Positions 17,252 to 26,559 are shown, counted from the stretch's first letter. The stretch: DNA of 64,000 bases from Psychrobacillus sp. NEAU-3TGS (GCF_029955155.1 NZ_JAPNOZ010000012.1:124001-188000), one strand, 5' to 3'. Program-made: numbers and translations. The notes: generated by a model from the sequence alone, not told the origin.

Positions 17252-17276
17252 GTACAATCCACTCCTTTTAGTCATA

Positions 17277-17515
17277 TAAAAAAGCGCTTCCGTCCCTATA
17301 AATAAGGACGAAAACGCTTGTCTCCGCGGTACCACCTAAATTTGTCGATAAAAAATCGACACAACTTAATCCTCCTTATCGCGGGAGGCACGACTATGTT
17401 TGCATAGTAGCTCCGAAGTAGGTTCGACATATGAGCGGGAGGTGAAACTTGCAGCGGGTCATTTCACTCTCTAGTACTCCATCATATATGTACTATTCTT
17501 CATCTTGGCTTTTAA
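17277..17515 (-). promoter_or_regulatory. Proline T-box leader of proI
   Basis: On the minus strand the T-box sequence AGGTGGTACCGCGG is at 17324-17337. The terminator stem (AAGCGTTTTCGTCC/GGGACGGAAGCGCTT, then T6) is at 17277-17319. A Stem I with AGAGAGTG and terminal pairing ATAGTA/TACTAT precedes them. The 3' side of the specifier loop reads CGAACCTACTTC, placing CCU followed by A as specifier, so uncharged tRNA-Pro should cause antitermination. Gene and specifier agree. Confidence 0.9.
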
Positions 17516-17531
17516 TTTCTGAATTAATGAA

Positions 17532-17560
17532 ATTATATGTGTGTTCCAATAAAAAGTCAA
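17532..17560 (-). promoter_or_regulatory. Sigma-A promoter of the proI leader
   Basis: TTGACT (17560-17555) and a perfect TATAAT (17537-17532) on the minus strand with exactly 17 bp between them, placing transcription start just before the T-box Stem I. Confidence 0.85.
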
Positions 17561-17638
17561 CGTCCTTTTAGTGACGTCTTATGGAAAAAGCTGTACAATG
17601 GAATGAATAAGCATTCATAACAAAGGGGAACTGAGTAG

Positions 17639-18580
17639 ATGATACATAAAATTAGTGTGCCAACACCTTTTGCAGTAGGAGATGTTAATACGTATTTATT
17701 AAAAGGGGATGCATTAACGTTAGTGGACGTGGGACCAAAAACTGAAGAAGCTCTTGCATCACTCAAAAAGGGGATAAAAGAAGCCGGCTATGCACTAACA
17801 GATATTGAACAAGTGTTATTAACACACCATCATCCAGATCATGCCGGTTGGGTGGATGCATTTGAACAAGCCACCATATTAGGTCATGCTTATAATCAAC
17901 CTTGGTTAACGAAAGATAAGGATTTCTTTCAGTTTCATGACAAGTTTTATCTGCAAAGTTTAATAGAAGAAGGGGTACCAGAAAATTATTTACGCTGGGT
18001 GGAAAAAATGAAAAGACCACTTCATTTTATTGGAAACCGTCCATTGGAAAAAATTCTACAAGATGGGGATATACTACCTGGTCATCCAGAGTATACAGTG
18101 TTAGAAACATTAGGCCACGCGCAAAGTCATCTCTCTTTTTGGTCAGAGAAAGAGAACGTGCTAATCGGTGGAGACTTAATAATAGACAAAATTTCATCCA
18201 ATCCATTAATTGAACCACCATTAAACAAAGAAAAACGGTCAAAATCCATGCTGCAATACAATGCGTCATTGCAAAGAATCCAATCGTTGCCAGTAGAAAT
18301 GGTATATAGTGGGCATGGAGAGGAAGTTTATAATGTGTATGAGCTTCTTACAGTAAGACTTGAAAAACAAAGGGAACGAGCAATGAAGGTTTTAGACATG
18401 ATGAAAGATGGAGAGAAAACAATTTTTGGACTAACGCAGGAGCTCTTTCCAAAAGTGTATGAAAAAGAACTTGGATTAACGCTTTCCGAAACAATAGGGC
18501 AAGTCGATTATTTAATGGATAATGAATATATAACAGAAAGACGAACAGAAGAAGGGATTTTAATGTATGGGCAAGCATAA
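17639..18580 (+). CDS. yqjP: MBL-fold metallohydrolase (YqjP-like)
   Basis: A 313-residue metallo-beta-lactamase-fold hydrolase. The zinc motif THHHPDHAGW is near residue 62; LGHAQSHLSF and IGGDLII follow, and a C-terminal winged-helix-like segment (GLTQELFPKVYEKELGLTLSE) is typical of the glyoxalase II/LACTB2-like group. Its last 14 bp overlap the start of the SDR gene, so they are translationally coupled. Position beside proI matches yqjP. Substrate unknown. Confidence 0.85.
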   Translation: MIHKISVPTPFAVGDVNTYLLKGDALTLVDVGPKTEEALASLKKGIKEAGYALTDIEQVLLTHHHPDHAGWVDAFEQATILGHAYNQPWLTKDKDFFQFHDKFYLQSLIEEGVPENYLRWVEKMKRPLHFIGNRPLEKILQDGDILPGHPEYTVLETLGHAQSHLSFWSEKENVLIGGDLIIDKISSNPLIEPPLNKEKRSKSMLQYNASLQRIQSLPVEMVYSGHGEEVYNVYELLTVRLEKQRERAMKVLDMMKDGEKTIFGLTQELFPKVYEKELGLTLSETIGQVDYLMDNEYITERRTEEGILMYGQA

Positions 18581-19319
18581 AAAAGTATGCATTACCGGCG
18601 CTACAAGTGGCGTCGGACTTTTGCTTGCAAAGAAATTGCAAGCGGATGGTTATGAAGTTTGGGCTACAGGCAGAAATATTGCAGCTTTGGGTGAACTAAA
18701 TCTGTTAGGCATACATACAATACAAGCGGATTTAACAGCAGAACAATCTTTTGAAAAACTATTCAAAGAGATGGGAACACCGGATGTAGTCGTGCATTGT
18801 GCTGGAGTCGGCACATTTGCTTATTTAACAGATTTAGACGAAGTCCAAATGGATCAAATGCTGTATCTTAACGTACTCGCACCGATGAAGCTTACAAAAT
18901 ACTTTGCTACAAAAATGAAAAATAAACAGAATGGCCATATCATTTTTGTCGCTTCACAGGCAGGAAAAGTTGCAACTCCAAAAGCTTCTGTTTACGCTGC
19001 TTCTAAGCATGCTATTATTGGATTCGCCAATGCAGTTCGCATGGAACTAAAGGAATTTGGAATAAGTGTTTCGACTATTAATCCTGGACCAATCGATACA
19101 CCATTTCTCGACTTAGCAGATCAAACTGGGAATTATCGTGAAAGACTAAGCAAACATCTCCTCACACCTGAAGCGGTTGTATCCTCTATCGAAAAAGTAA
19201 TCCAGCATCCCGTACGTGAGGTAGATCTCCCGTCCTATATGAGTATCACAAGCAAATTATATGCAGTTTTCCCTAAAGTGGTAGAAACAGTTGGGAAACG
19301 TTTTTTTACGAAAAAATAG
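18567..19319 (+). CDS. yqjQ: SDR family oxidoreductase (YqjQ-like)
   Basis: A 250-residue classical short-chain dehydrogenase/reductase. The cofactor motif is TGATSGVGLLLAKKL near residue 10, a CAGVG segment lies near 73, and the active site combines Ser (SQAGK), Tyr and Lys (YAASKH) near 140-160. The Arg in ATGRNIAAL after strand 2 favours NADP(H). It overlaps yqjP by 14 bp. Substrate unknown. Confidence 0.87.
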   Translation: MGKHKKVCITGATSGVGLLLAKKLQADGYEVWATGRNIAALGELNLLGIHTIQADLTAEQSFEKLFKEMGTPDVVVHCAGVGTFAYLTDLDEVQMDQMLYLNVLAPMKLTKYFATKMKNKQNGHIIFVASQAGKVATPKASVYAASKHAIIGFANAVRMELKEFGISVSTINPGPIDTPFLDLADQTGNYRERLSKHLLTPEAVVSSIEKVIQHPVREVDLPSYMSITSKLYAVFPKVVETVGKRFFTKK

Positions 19320-19371
19320 TGGATGATTATACTAATACCAAAACAAGCCTATTAGAAAAGGATGAGATAAG

Positions 19372-19797
19372 ATGCAGTTTCATATTACAAAAGAGACCGA
19401 TAAGGAATCAGTTAAATATATTAATAACGAGTTATATCAATATAATTTAAAACATTTCCCCGAAGATTTAAGAGGCAGATATAAGGAAATAAATCTTTTT
19501 GTACGAGATGAAAATGACCATGTTTGTGGAGGATTAATAGGCGAGATCTGTTGGAACTGGTTAGAAATCCAAATATTAATGGTGAACGAGGATTTAAGAA
19601 AATCGGGGCTTGGTACGAAACTATTATTAGAAGCAGAGCAAGTTGCGCGAGATAATCAGTGTGATTTCATTAAGCTCGACACACTTAGTTTTCAGGCTTT
19701 AGATTTTTACCAAAAACATGGTTATGAGGTATATGGCTCCATTAACAACGTAGGAAGAGAGCACATGCATCATTATTTAAAAAAGGATTTGAAGTAA
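19372..19797 (+). CDS. GNAT family N-acetyltransferase
   Basis: A 141-residue acetyltransferase with the acetyl-CoA loop in LRKSGLGTKLLLEAE (near residue 80, R-x-x-G-x-G/A form) and the C-terminal LDFYQKHGYEVYG helix-strand. It is one of at least five GNAT genes in this window. It ends 10 bp before the DUF3139 gene, so the two may be co-transcribed. The acceptor substrate cannot be predicted. Confidence 0.85.
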   Translation: MQFHITKETDKESVKYINNELYQYNLKHFPEDLRGRYKEINLFVRDENDHVCGGLIGEICWNWLEIQILMVNEDLRKSGLGTKLLLEAEQVARDNQCDFIKLDTLSFQALDFYQKHGYEVYGSINNVGREHMHHYLKKDLK

Positions 19798-19807
19798 GGT
19801 TATTAAA

Positions 19808-20164
19808 ATGACAAGGGCTAAGAAGATTTTTTGGGTTCTACTAGTTATAGCCATTATAGGAATAGTTATCGTACCTATAGTAACAATACAAGCAAATAAA
19901 CATACCTACAAAAAAAGAGTAGCTAATTATCTAATAGAAGAGAAGGGCTATGAAAAAGAGAATATAGAATCTATTGAGGGCAAATGGGGAATCAAGCTTC
20001 CAACTTATTATGTAATTGTAACCTTCCAAAATGAAACATATGTGGAGTATGTCTATTTTGCACATGACAACGATATTTTTCAATTTAATTACAAGATCAC
20101 GGAGGAAGGGCAACAAATGGAAATCAAAGAGGAAGACTTAATAAATTATAATCCTCGTTATTAA
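19808..20164 (+). CDS. DUF3139 membrane-anchored protein
   Basis: A 118-residue protein with one N-terminal transmembrane helix (IFWVLLVIAIIGIVIVPIV) and an extracytoplasmic domain containing KKRVANYLIEEKGYEKENIE and YFAHDNDIFQFNY, the pattern of DUF3139. No catalytic motif is visible. The short gap to the preceding acetyltransferase suggests co-transcription. Function unknown. Confidence 0.7.
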   Translation: MTRAKKIFWVLLVIAIIGIVIVPIVTIQANKHTYKKRVANYLIEEKGYEKENIESIEGKWGIKLPTYYVIVTFQNETYVEYVYFAHDNDIFQFNYKITEEGQQMEIKEEDLINYNPRY

Positions 20165-20229
20165 ACTACTCTATACTTGTATAAAACCTTCTAATTTTAA
20201 CTGCTTTTCTAGAAACCATATTACTTTAT

Positions 20230-20276
20230 TTGACTATAATTGATTGTAATAATATACTAACTTACGTTATGTAAGT
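20230..20276 (+). promoter_or_regulatory. Promoter with overlapping palindromic operator
   Basis: TTGACT (20230-20235), 17 bp, TATACT (20253-20258), then the perfect palindrome ACTTACGTTATGTAAGT (20260-20276) directly over the expected start site, 76 bp before the flavoprotein gene. The geometry is that of a TetR- or MarR-type repressor site; no such regulator is adjacent. Confidence 0.65.
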
Positions 20277-20352
20277 AATGACGAGTTATTAAAGAAATTT
20301 GGGTTAGTCAAACTTGTAAAGTTATCGATTATCCACAGTAGGAGGATAAGAA

Positions 20353-21434
20353 GTGAATTATAAAGTAGATGTATGTGTTGTAGGAGCAGGGCCAGGAGGA
20401 GCATTGCTTGCTTATTTACTCGCAAAGAAAAATGTATCGGTTCTTCTCTTAGAGCAACATGCGGCTGTTGGGAAAGCTTTTCGTGGGGAACATTTAAACG
20501 AAGAAGGAGAAGCAATTTTAAAGGAGCATGGACTTTTTGAAAAAATCGAACAACTAGGTCTACTTCGTATGGAAAACTAGAGTATTGGCATAAAGGCGAA
20601 CCTTTTAAAACAATACTACCAAATCCACAAGTAGGACATTTAGGCATACATGTTCCACAGAAGCATTTATTATCCATATTGTTGGAAGCCGGGGAAGCAT
20701 ATCCCGCTTTTCAGGCAATGATGAATACCAGAGTAGTTGAGTTATTAAAGGATGAAGCCGGCTTTTACAATGGAGTCCGTGCTGTAAAAGACGGGGAGGA
20801 AGTCTTAATTGAAACTGAGCTGATCATTGGAGCAGATGGCCGTTATTCTACTGTCCGAAAAAAAGCAGAAATTGGTGTGACGATTCGTAAACATGGATTT
20901 GACTTGCTTTGGGCGAGAATTCCAGCTCCTGACGATTGGGAGCCATCGATTAGAATGGCACTTATTGAAGGAAAACAATTATCACTTTTCACCCAAGCAC
21001 AAGGCTTTATTCAGATTGGTTGGAATATTGAAGAGGGATCCTTTCCTCAGTTAAGAAAGCAGCCGTTTACCCCTTTTATCGACCAACTAATCGAAGCATT
21101 TCCACAGTTGGAAGGAACGGTTCATCATCATATTCAATCGTGGAAAGATTTCGTATTACTTGATGTATATAGCTCTACAAGTGAGAGTTGGGGAAAAAAC
21201 GGTGTTGCATTAATTGGGGATGCAGTTCATACCATGACTCCAACCGGAGCTTTTGGTCTAAATAGTGCTCTGAAAGATGCTGATTTTCTAGCATCGCTTA
21301 TTGATAAAAATTATATATCCCAGCTTAATTATTTGGAATGTGCGAATGCAAGAAAAAGGGAAGTAGAAAAGCTACAAGAGATTCAAGTAGAAAAAGAGCA
21401 ATCGTTTGCTTCGAATTTTGTTGTCGTAGTTTAA
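20353..21434 (+). pseudogene. FAD-dependent monooxygenase, frameshifted
   Basis: A PHBH/UbiH-like flavin monooxygenase of about 360 residues if repaired. The first frame has the FAD motif VCVVGAGPGGALLAYLL and stops at LLRMEN. Extending A4 at 20573-20576 by one A reads LLRMEKLEYWHKGEPF and continues into the second frame (LIIGADGRYSTVRKKA, then the second FAD motif LIGDAVHTMTPTGAFGLN). The 1082-bp length is one base short of whole codons. The start is GTG after AGGAGG. Substrate probably an aromatic or polyketide-like compound; a promoter-operator precedes it. Confidence 0.8.
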
Positions 21435-21441
21435 AAAATTT

Positions 21442-21503
21442 AACGCACCTCTATACAAAATAGGCTAAATTAAATTAGCCTTTTGTATAGGGTGCGTTAT
21501 TTG
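21442..21503 (+). terminator. Long terminator hairpin after the flavoprotein gene
   Basis: Outer arms AACGCACC/GGTGCGTT continue inward through CTATACAAAA/TTTTGTATAG and GGCTAAATT/AAATTAGCC, close to a 28-bp stem. The expected T tail is cut short at 21503 where the hairpin-rich repeat element begins. Confidence 0.75.
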
Positions 21504-21817
21504 CATTAACGGGCAGTAAGACTCCCACTTCAAGATAGAAGAAAAACGAAAAGATAAGTGGGAGATCAATTGCTGGCATGCGCCCGATGAAATGATCCTG
21601 ATCCCAGACTAAGTACGCAACATCGTGTTGCTCCTGCGCAAAGCTCGTCGCAAAATAAAAGAGCGTTTGCAACGTCTGTGTGACCCACATCGTGTGGGAC
21701 GCAATTAACAATCTGTGGGGGATGACGGGGACTAAAAGCGCGACGTCCATGTCGCAACGTCCCCACTAGCACGTCCTGTGCGTCGAAAAACTCCCACTGA
21801 TTGAAGTTTCACTTTAT
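21503..21817. mobile_element. Hairpin-rich repeat element, copy 1 (candidate IS200/IS605-type derivative)
   Basis: It shares its left end (GCATTAACGGGCAGTAAGAC, then a CTCCCACTT stem) and right end (CACTGATTG, then TCACTTTATC) with the element at 26736. It encodes no protein. Stem-loops include CTCCCACTT/AAGTGGGAG, GCAAC/GTTGC, CCCACA/TGTGGG, GCGAC/GTCGC inside GGGGAC/GTCCCC, GCAC/GTGC, and an outer CAATCTGTGGG/CCCACTGATTG. TTTAT at the right edge recalls target/TAM sequences of TnpB-bearing IS200/IS605 elements (inference). It abuts the stop codon of the gene at 21814. Confidence 0.7.
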
Positions 21818-23070
21818 CTTTCCGGAAAAAAGCTGTATACCCCAATGTTGTTTACCCAAATTTTTGCGTTTTCACCATTTGGGTCAGCAATCCATAAGTC
21901 AGAGGTGCTTTCTGTCAATTCTGTTTGCCGCAACCATGTAAGTTTGTTTATTGCAGGTAGGAATAGTGGATTGTTATCTTCTTTTCCTTTTGGGGGAGAG
22001 GTTATTTTCACCTGTTTATCACCTGATAGTGGAACAAAATATAAAGAAGAATTTGGACGTTTTTTGGAGTCATTGGACCATTCTGCTTCCGTTACTCTAG
22101 AAACAACGAACGAATCGTCATTTACCCATGTAAAGCCTAGATCTGCGTATTTTTCAGGAGTAAGAGTTAATGTTAGAAAAGAGGGAAGTTCAGTTACTTT
22201 TAAGTTTTTGTTCTTATAGCCATATACTATTCTTCCACCGCCAGCAATATAGCCAAGGAAGTTTTGCTTAAATGCCCATTTTGAGTCGAATCCAAAAGCC
22301 ATCTCATCAATCACCTTAAACTGTTTTCCATCTTCAGAAAGAACGCATAGCATATCACTATCCATTGCCCAAGAAGCAGTCGGTGAGACTCTAAAGGATA
22401 CCCATTTTCCGTTTGGAGAATAATTAAAGGAATCAGCGTTTATAGAAATGATTTTGGCCTTATCTATGCCTATTTCTCTTGGAATAACAAACAGTTTCTT
22501 TACATTTTTCGTCAAATCTTTATTATTCATATAATCCTTTTCTAATGCAACTGTATAAAGAACTGGATTTGTCCATCCATCCGGCCGAAGATCAGCACTA
22601 GAGGAAGTGATAAATCCTTTCCCGTCCGGCTGCCATTCATAACTATCGACACCTAACGCTATGTTAGTAAAGCTTTTTAAGTCGGATATATTTAAAACGC
22701 TTCCGCTCATAAAAGCTACAATATTTTCAGTAGGTGACCATTTGGGATTGTAACCGTCATAAAAGATTTTTTTATGCGTTTTAGTTTGGATCATATAAAT
22801 CCATAACTCGTTGGTAATTTCTCTGGAATCAGTCATATTACCGGCAACTTCCTTTTGATAGAGAAGCATTTTACCGTCGAATGACCACCTGAGAGGGTAA
22901 TTGTACTTAGCTTTTTCTTCCGTTATCTTCTCTTCTTTGTTGTTGACTTTTATCCATAAATAGCCGTCCTTTTCAAAAGCAACTTTTACATCTGATATAC
23001 TCATTTCTGCTTGAGTATTCATGGGGAATATTAAATAGAAGATTAACAATGCCTTAATAATTTTTGCCAA
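21814..23070 (-). CDS. Exported TolB/WD40-like beta-propeller protein
   Basis: A 418-residue secreted protein with a signal peptide (IIKALLIFYLIFPMNTQAEM). It has repeated propeller blades of the TolB type: LRWSFDGKMLLY, PKWSPTENIVAF, YEWQPDGKGFITSS, FNYSPNGKWVSFRV and SDLWIADPNGENAKIW. Such proteins often bind peptidoglycan or protein partners; no enzyme motif is seen. The repeat element ends at its stop codon, so the native 3' end may have been altered. Its 5' neighbour is a Spo0E-like gene on the same strand, separated by a terminator. Confidence 0.7.
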   Translation of the reverse strand: MAKIIKALLIFYLIFPMNTQAEMSISDVKVAFEKDGYLWIKVNNKEEKITEEKAKYNYPLRWSFDGKMLLYQKEVAGNMTDSREITNELWIYMIQTKTHKKIFYDGYNPKWSPTENIVAFMSGSVLNISDLKSFTNIALGVDSYEWQPDGKGFITSSSADLRPDGWTNPVLYTVALEKDYMNNKDLTKNVKKLFVIPREIGIDKAKIISINADSFNYSPNGKWVSFRVSPTASWAMDSDMLCVLSEDGKQFKVIDEMAFGFDSKWAFKQNFLGYIAGGGRIVYGYKNKNLKVTELPSFLTLTLTPEKYADLGFTWVNDDSFVVSRVTEAEWSNDSKKRPNSSLYFVPLSGDKQVKITSPPKGKEDNNPLFLPAINKLTWLRQTELTESTSDLWIADPNGENAKIWVNNIGVYSFFPER

Positions 23071-23123
23071 ATTATCACCTCATTCTTTAAATTCCCCTTT
23101 TATTTTTAACTTATCCGTAAAAT

Positions 23124-23166
23124 AAACCGATTACTTTCCTGAACTCAGGAAAGTAAATCGGTTTTG
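23124..23166. terminator. Bidirectional terminator
   Basis: AAACCGATTACTTTCCTGA pairs with TCAGGAAAGTAAATCGGTTT, with one bulge and a minimal loop. On the minus strand it ends the Spo0E-like gene. Confidence 0.85.
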
Positions 23167-23175
23167 TATGTTAGT

Positions 23176-23340
23176 CTAAGAAGCAATTTTTTGGTATTTA
23201 TTTAGTAATACATCTAATTCTTGGCTACACTCTACAACTGAAGGATGTGTAAATCCATAGTTTTTTGCTTTTTTGTACATGATTTTTCTTTTTATTGCAA
23301 TTTGAAACAATAAAGCTTTTTCATCCAATAAGTTCAACAC
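23176..23340 (-). CDS. Spo0E-like aspartyl-phosphate phosphatase
   Basis: A 54-residue helical-hairpin peptide starting at GTG 23340, 6 bp after GGAGG. It contains the family signature SQELD (residues about 38-42, in VVECSQELDVLLNKY), the motif by which Spo0E, YisI and YnzD remove phosphate from Spo0A. It should restrain entry into sporulation or modulate biofilm control. The gene is below most length cut-offs. It is followed by a strong terminator. Confidence 0.85.
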   Translation of the reverse strand: MLNLLDEKALLFQIAIKRKIMYKKAKNYGFTHPSVVECSQELDVLLNKYQKIAS

Positions 23341-23662
23341 GGTATTTCCTCCAAATAATATTTTAGTTATCGAATTGATATCCGTTTTTGTGTGGTGTCT
23401 AAACCAACTTTTATATTGTATAACAGGGAAAATGCAAATATTGTCGCATGGTGGAAAAAATTAAATGTTCATAAATTAGTCACAAATTATATGTATATTT
23501 TAAAAAACAAGCAAAAATGAATCGTTATGTCTATAATAAGTAATATAAAATATATTGACTTTTTTATGGGAAATGAATTTCTTTGCATAATAAGAGATTT
23601 ACTTTAAGCTGTTAGCATGTTAATAGTTCGTCTTTTCGACAACTATAAAAGGAGACAAAAAT

Positions 23663-24541
23663 ATGAATGATTATATAGTAAAAGCAATTGCACTTCAAGA
23701 TCAAGTCCGAGCGTATGCCATTCGGTCAACTGATACAGTTAGTGAGGCACAGCGACGCCATGATACGCTTCCCACTTCATCTGTGGCACTTGGACGTTCC
23801 ATGACAGCAGGTGCTATACTGGGTGCCATGATGAAAGGCGATGAAAAATTAACGATAAAAATTGACGGAGGAGGGCCAATAGGCACGATTCTTGTCGATG
23901 CAAATGCAAAAGGAGAGGTGCGTGGCTATGTATCCTATCCACGAACCCATTTTGAAGTGACAGAGTCAGGTAATTTAGATGTGAAACGTGCTGTTGGGAC
24001 TAACGGAACTCTTTCCGTTTCAAAGGATGTAGGGCTTAATCAACCATTTGTTGGTCAAGTTGCTATTGAAACAGGAGAAATCGGAGATGATTTTACCTCG
24101 TATATTATGAATTCAGAGCAAACCCCGTCCTCTGTTGGTGTAGGTGTGCTTGTAAATGAAGATAATACAATCCAAGCAGCTGGTGGTTTCATTATTCAAT
24201 TATTACCTGGAACTTCGGAGGACACGATTCGATATATCGAAAACCGTTTACTACAGATTCCGTCTATCTCTACAATGGTTAAAGAAGGTCTCGCGCCAGA
24301 AAAAATATTAGAAGAGGTATTAGGCGCAGAAAATGTAAGTATACTGGAAACAATGCCGATTCAATTTCAGTGTCAATGCTCGAGAGACCGAATTGCAAGA
24401 GCAATTATTAGTTTAGGACAGCAAGAAATTCAAGACATGATTGTGGAAGATGGGAAAGCAGAGGCCCAATGCCATTTCTGTAATGAGTATTATTTATTTA
24501 CGAAAACTGATTTGGAGCAACTAATAGAAGAAACGAAATAG
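23663..24541 (+). CDS. hslO: Hsp33 redox-regulated chaperone
   Basis: A 292-residue holdase. The N-terminal body includes [19 protein letters not shown] and the C-terminal zinc switch is complete: CQCSRDR near residue 236 and CHFC near 268. Oxidation of these Cys under heat/oxidative stress activates it. It has a strong AAAGGAG site. Unlike B. subtilis, where hslO lies by coaX and cysK, it is monocistronic here. The 320 bp upstream hold no gene. Confidence 0.93.
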   Translation: MNDYIVKAIALQDQVRAYAIRSTDTVSEAQRRHDTLPTSSVALGRSMTAGAILGAMMKGDEKLTIKIDGGGPIGTILVDANAKGEVRGYVSYPRTHFEVTESGNLDVKRAVGTNGTLSVSKDVGLNQPFVGQVAIETGEIGDDFTSYIMNSEQTPSSVGVGVLVNEDNTIQAAGGFIIQLLPGTSEDTIRYIENRLLQIPSISTMVKEGLAPEKILEEVLGAENVSILETMPIQFQCQCSRDRIARAIISLGQQEIQDMIVEDGKAEAQCHFCNEYYLFTKTDLEQLIEETK

Positions 24542-24551
24542 GAAACTTATT

Positions 24552-24588
24552 AGACTGTTTGGATGTTTGTCATCAGACAGTCTTTTTT
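24552..24588 (+). terminator. Terminator after hslO
   Basis: AGACTGT and ACAGTCT arms with a loose inner stem and T6. Confidence 0.75.
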
Positions 24589-24738
24589 CATTCACATGGA
24601 TTACCGTTTTTTAAAGGACTATACATCGTAAATGGAGAATATTGCTAACATGTGAATAAAAATCACATTGAATAAAGGAACTTTATATCATGGAATGCCA
24701 GCACTATTAGAGGGCATATCAGGCTGGCAAGATACAGG

Positions 24739-25376
24739 TTAACAAGTCGGATGATTATAATGCGTATATGGTGGCATTGGATATCCTTGATTTCCATAAG
24801 GATATATATAATTTGGAAAAGTCTGCGCGTTACTTCCAGGGTTCCGATAACAATTTTTTGGTGGTCCTATATAGGTAGAACCTTTAATAGGTTCAATCGC
24901 TTTTTTCCATTGATTTTCGTCCATACAATAAGTATGAGCCATAATGTTCGATGGTGTTAATCTTAAAATATCCGAACCAAGTATTACTTCTGGTGTGGAT
25001 GTATTGAAAATAGCAAGCGCATGTGTGCGATCCTCTGTTGCCATTTGGTAATGCCACCAGCCTTGCGGAATATTTGCTACTTGGCCAGGTGTTATTGTGT
25101 AATGTTGATATTGCTTCGTAAATGGATTTAGTATGGAAACTGCCATAGCACCAGAAATGCAATATACCAACTCGGAAGATTTCGATGGTAATGTGGTTCA
25201 ATATTGTTACCTCTACTTAGAAAAATATCAATCAATGATAAATGATCTAATGTATTTAACTGTTCGATACCAAGAATATTCATAAAGTTATAATTATCTT
25301 TTCTAAAGAAAGAATTTTTATTGACGTCAAAAGTGAACTGGGTGGATGGGGAAGTAGAGTCAATTGGTGAATCCAT
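24739..25376 (-). pseudogene. Cupin-domain protein, frameshifted
   Basis: A germin/oxalate-decarboxylase-like cupin of about 212 residues if repaired. The 5' frame gives the first cupin motif (NNIEPHYHRN) then runs out of frame; one extra base near 25178 restores HYHRNSSELVYCISGAMAV and joins the second frame (ITPGQVANIPQGWWHYQMA, the second cupin motif). The tail is Pro/Tyr/Asn-rich (YPYGNQGYPMPPYTHYNHPT), reminiscent of spore-coat or surface cupins. The 638-bp length is one short of whole codons. It may bind Mn or Fe. Confidence 0.72.
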
Positions 25377-25511
25377 AGCTTAACCTGCCTTTTCCAATTG
25401 TTATGTGTTTTGGGCACATTCTTTGCATCATATGTAGTGGCCCAACTTTTTGTGCAATAATGGAAAGAGGTGTCTGATTATTTAAATCTATAACCATATG
25501 GAGGAACACAG

Positions 25512-26000
25512 ATGATTCCAAAAGCTAAATCATTAGGCTTGCTTTTTAAAAACAATAAAATACTTCTCGAAGAACAAGAAGGCAAACATTCTAAAGGGAC
25601 TGGATTATTTTATAGACCAATTGGTGGAACAATTGTAATTGGAGAGAGATCCGAGGAAACAGTGATAAGAGAATATGAAGAAGAACTAGCCGTAAAGATC
25701 ACAATCCAATGCTATGTTACGTGTCTAGAGAATATATTTTCCATCGACGAACAAATTGGTCATGAAATAATTCAAATTTACATAGTAGAGCTGGAGGATA
25801 AAAGCCTATATGATCAAAAAATATTTAAAGTCGTTGAAGGAAATAAAATTACATATGCTAAGTGGGTTTCATTGGAAGACATTATTAATGAAATGAAGAT
25901 TCTTTATCCTAATGGATTACGAGAAATAATGTGTGTTATGACTGGAAAGGAAGAAGATAATGAGCAATTGGAAAACATTAAATGTAAATTATGTCTATAA
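25512..26000 (+). CDS. Nudix hydrolase
   Basis: A 162-residue Nudix protein with the box GGTIVIGERSEETVIREYEE near residue 38. It carries the E of GX5E and the REYEEEL core that binds Mg2+, so catalysis is likely. The substrate (nucleotide diphosphate derivative) cannot be inferred. Its 3' end overlaps the next Nudix gene by 41 bp in another frame, so they are coupled; two Nudix enzymes in tandem is a little unusual. Confidence 0.85.
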   Translation: MIPKAKSLGLLFKNNKILLEEQEGKHSKGTGLFYRPIGGTIVIGERSEETVIREYEEELAVKITIQCYVTCLENIFSIDEQIGHEIIQIYIVELEDKSLYDQKIFKVVEGNKITYAKWVSLEDIINEMKILYPNGLREIMCVMTGKEEDNEQLENIKCKLCL

Positions 26001-26502
26001 AACAGCCTTTGGAAATTTACGTAAAGATACTTGTGAACTACCTGATGGACAAATTATTGAGGATTATTATGTGAATGAATATGTCGACTGGGTTAACGCT
26101 ATTGTTCTTACAAAAGAGAAACAGATAGTACTAGTTAAACAATATCGATATGCTGCACAAGATTTCTTTTTAGAAATCCCAGCTGGTAAGCCAGAGGGAA
26201 ATGAAGTATATGAAAATGCCATATTAAGAGAGGTAAGGGAGGAGACAGGATTTATTAGCGAACAGCCACCTATATTATTAGGTGAATTCTATGTCAATCC
26301 AGCAACTCAAACGAATAAAGTAGTTTCTTTTTTGATTGTAGATGCGTATAAGGCTTTTGATCAAGAGCTGGACCCGACAGAGTTTATAGATGTCCATTTG
26401 GTAGATTTGAATGATATGGAAACCATGCTTGTAACAGGAGAGATCAACCAGTTATTTACGGTGAGCGCTTACTATATGTCTAAATCACTCCTAACAAAAT
26501 AG
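25960..26502 (+). CDS. Nudix hydrolase, ADP-ribose pyrophosphatase-like
   Basis: A 180-residue Nudix protein of the ADP-ribose/NDP-sugar type. The N-terminal beta-sheet (IIEDYYVNEYVDWVNAIVLT) precedes VLVKQYRYAAQDFFLEIPAG, and the complete box is GKPEGNEVYENAILREVREE (about residues 74-93), then TGF. The start ATG 25960 follows GGAAGGAAG and lies inside the previous gene. It probably hydrolyses ADP-ribose or a related sugar nucleotide. Confidence 0.85.
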   Translation: MSNWKTLNVNYVYKTAFGNLRKDTCELPDGQIIEDYYVNEYVDWVNAIVLTKEKQIVLVKQYRYAAQDFFLEIPAGKPEGNEVYENAILREVREETGFISEQPPILLGEFYVNPATQTNKVVSFLIVDAYKAFDQELDPTEFIDVHLVDLNDMETMLVTGEINQLFTVSAYYMSKSLLTK

Positions 26503-26559
26503 TTACAGAAATAGGAACTGGAGATTGTGATAAGAACGATTTGAACAGAAGGCGAAAAA

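Noticed and set aside
23632-23642. CTTTTCGACAA (reverse TTGTCGAAAAG), a possible Spo0A box near hslO and the Spo0E-like gene
   Set aside because: A single 7-bp core match with no supporting promoter geometry; chance is likely.
24678-24742. Frame reading GTLYHGMPALLEGISGWQDTG before a stop, convergent with the cupin
   Set aside because: It resembles the end of some conserved protein but is too short, has no start and could not be tied to a family.
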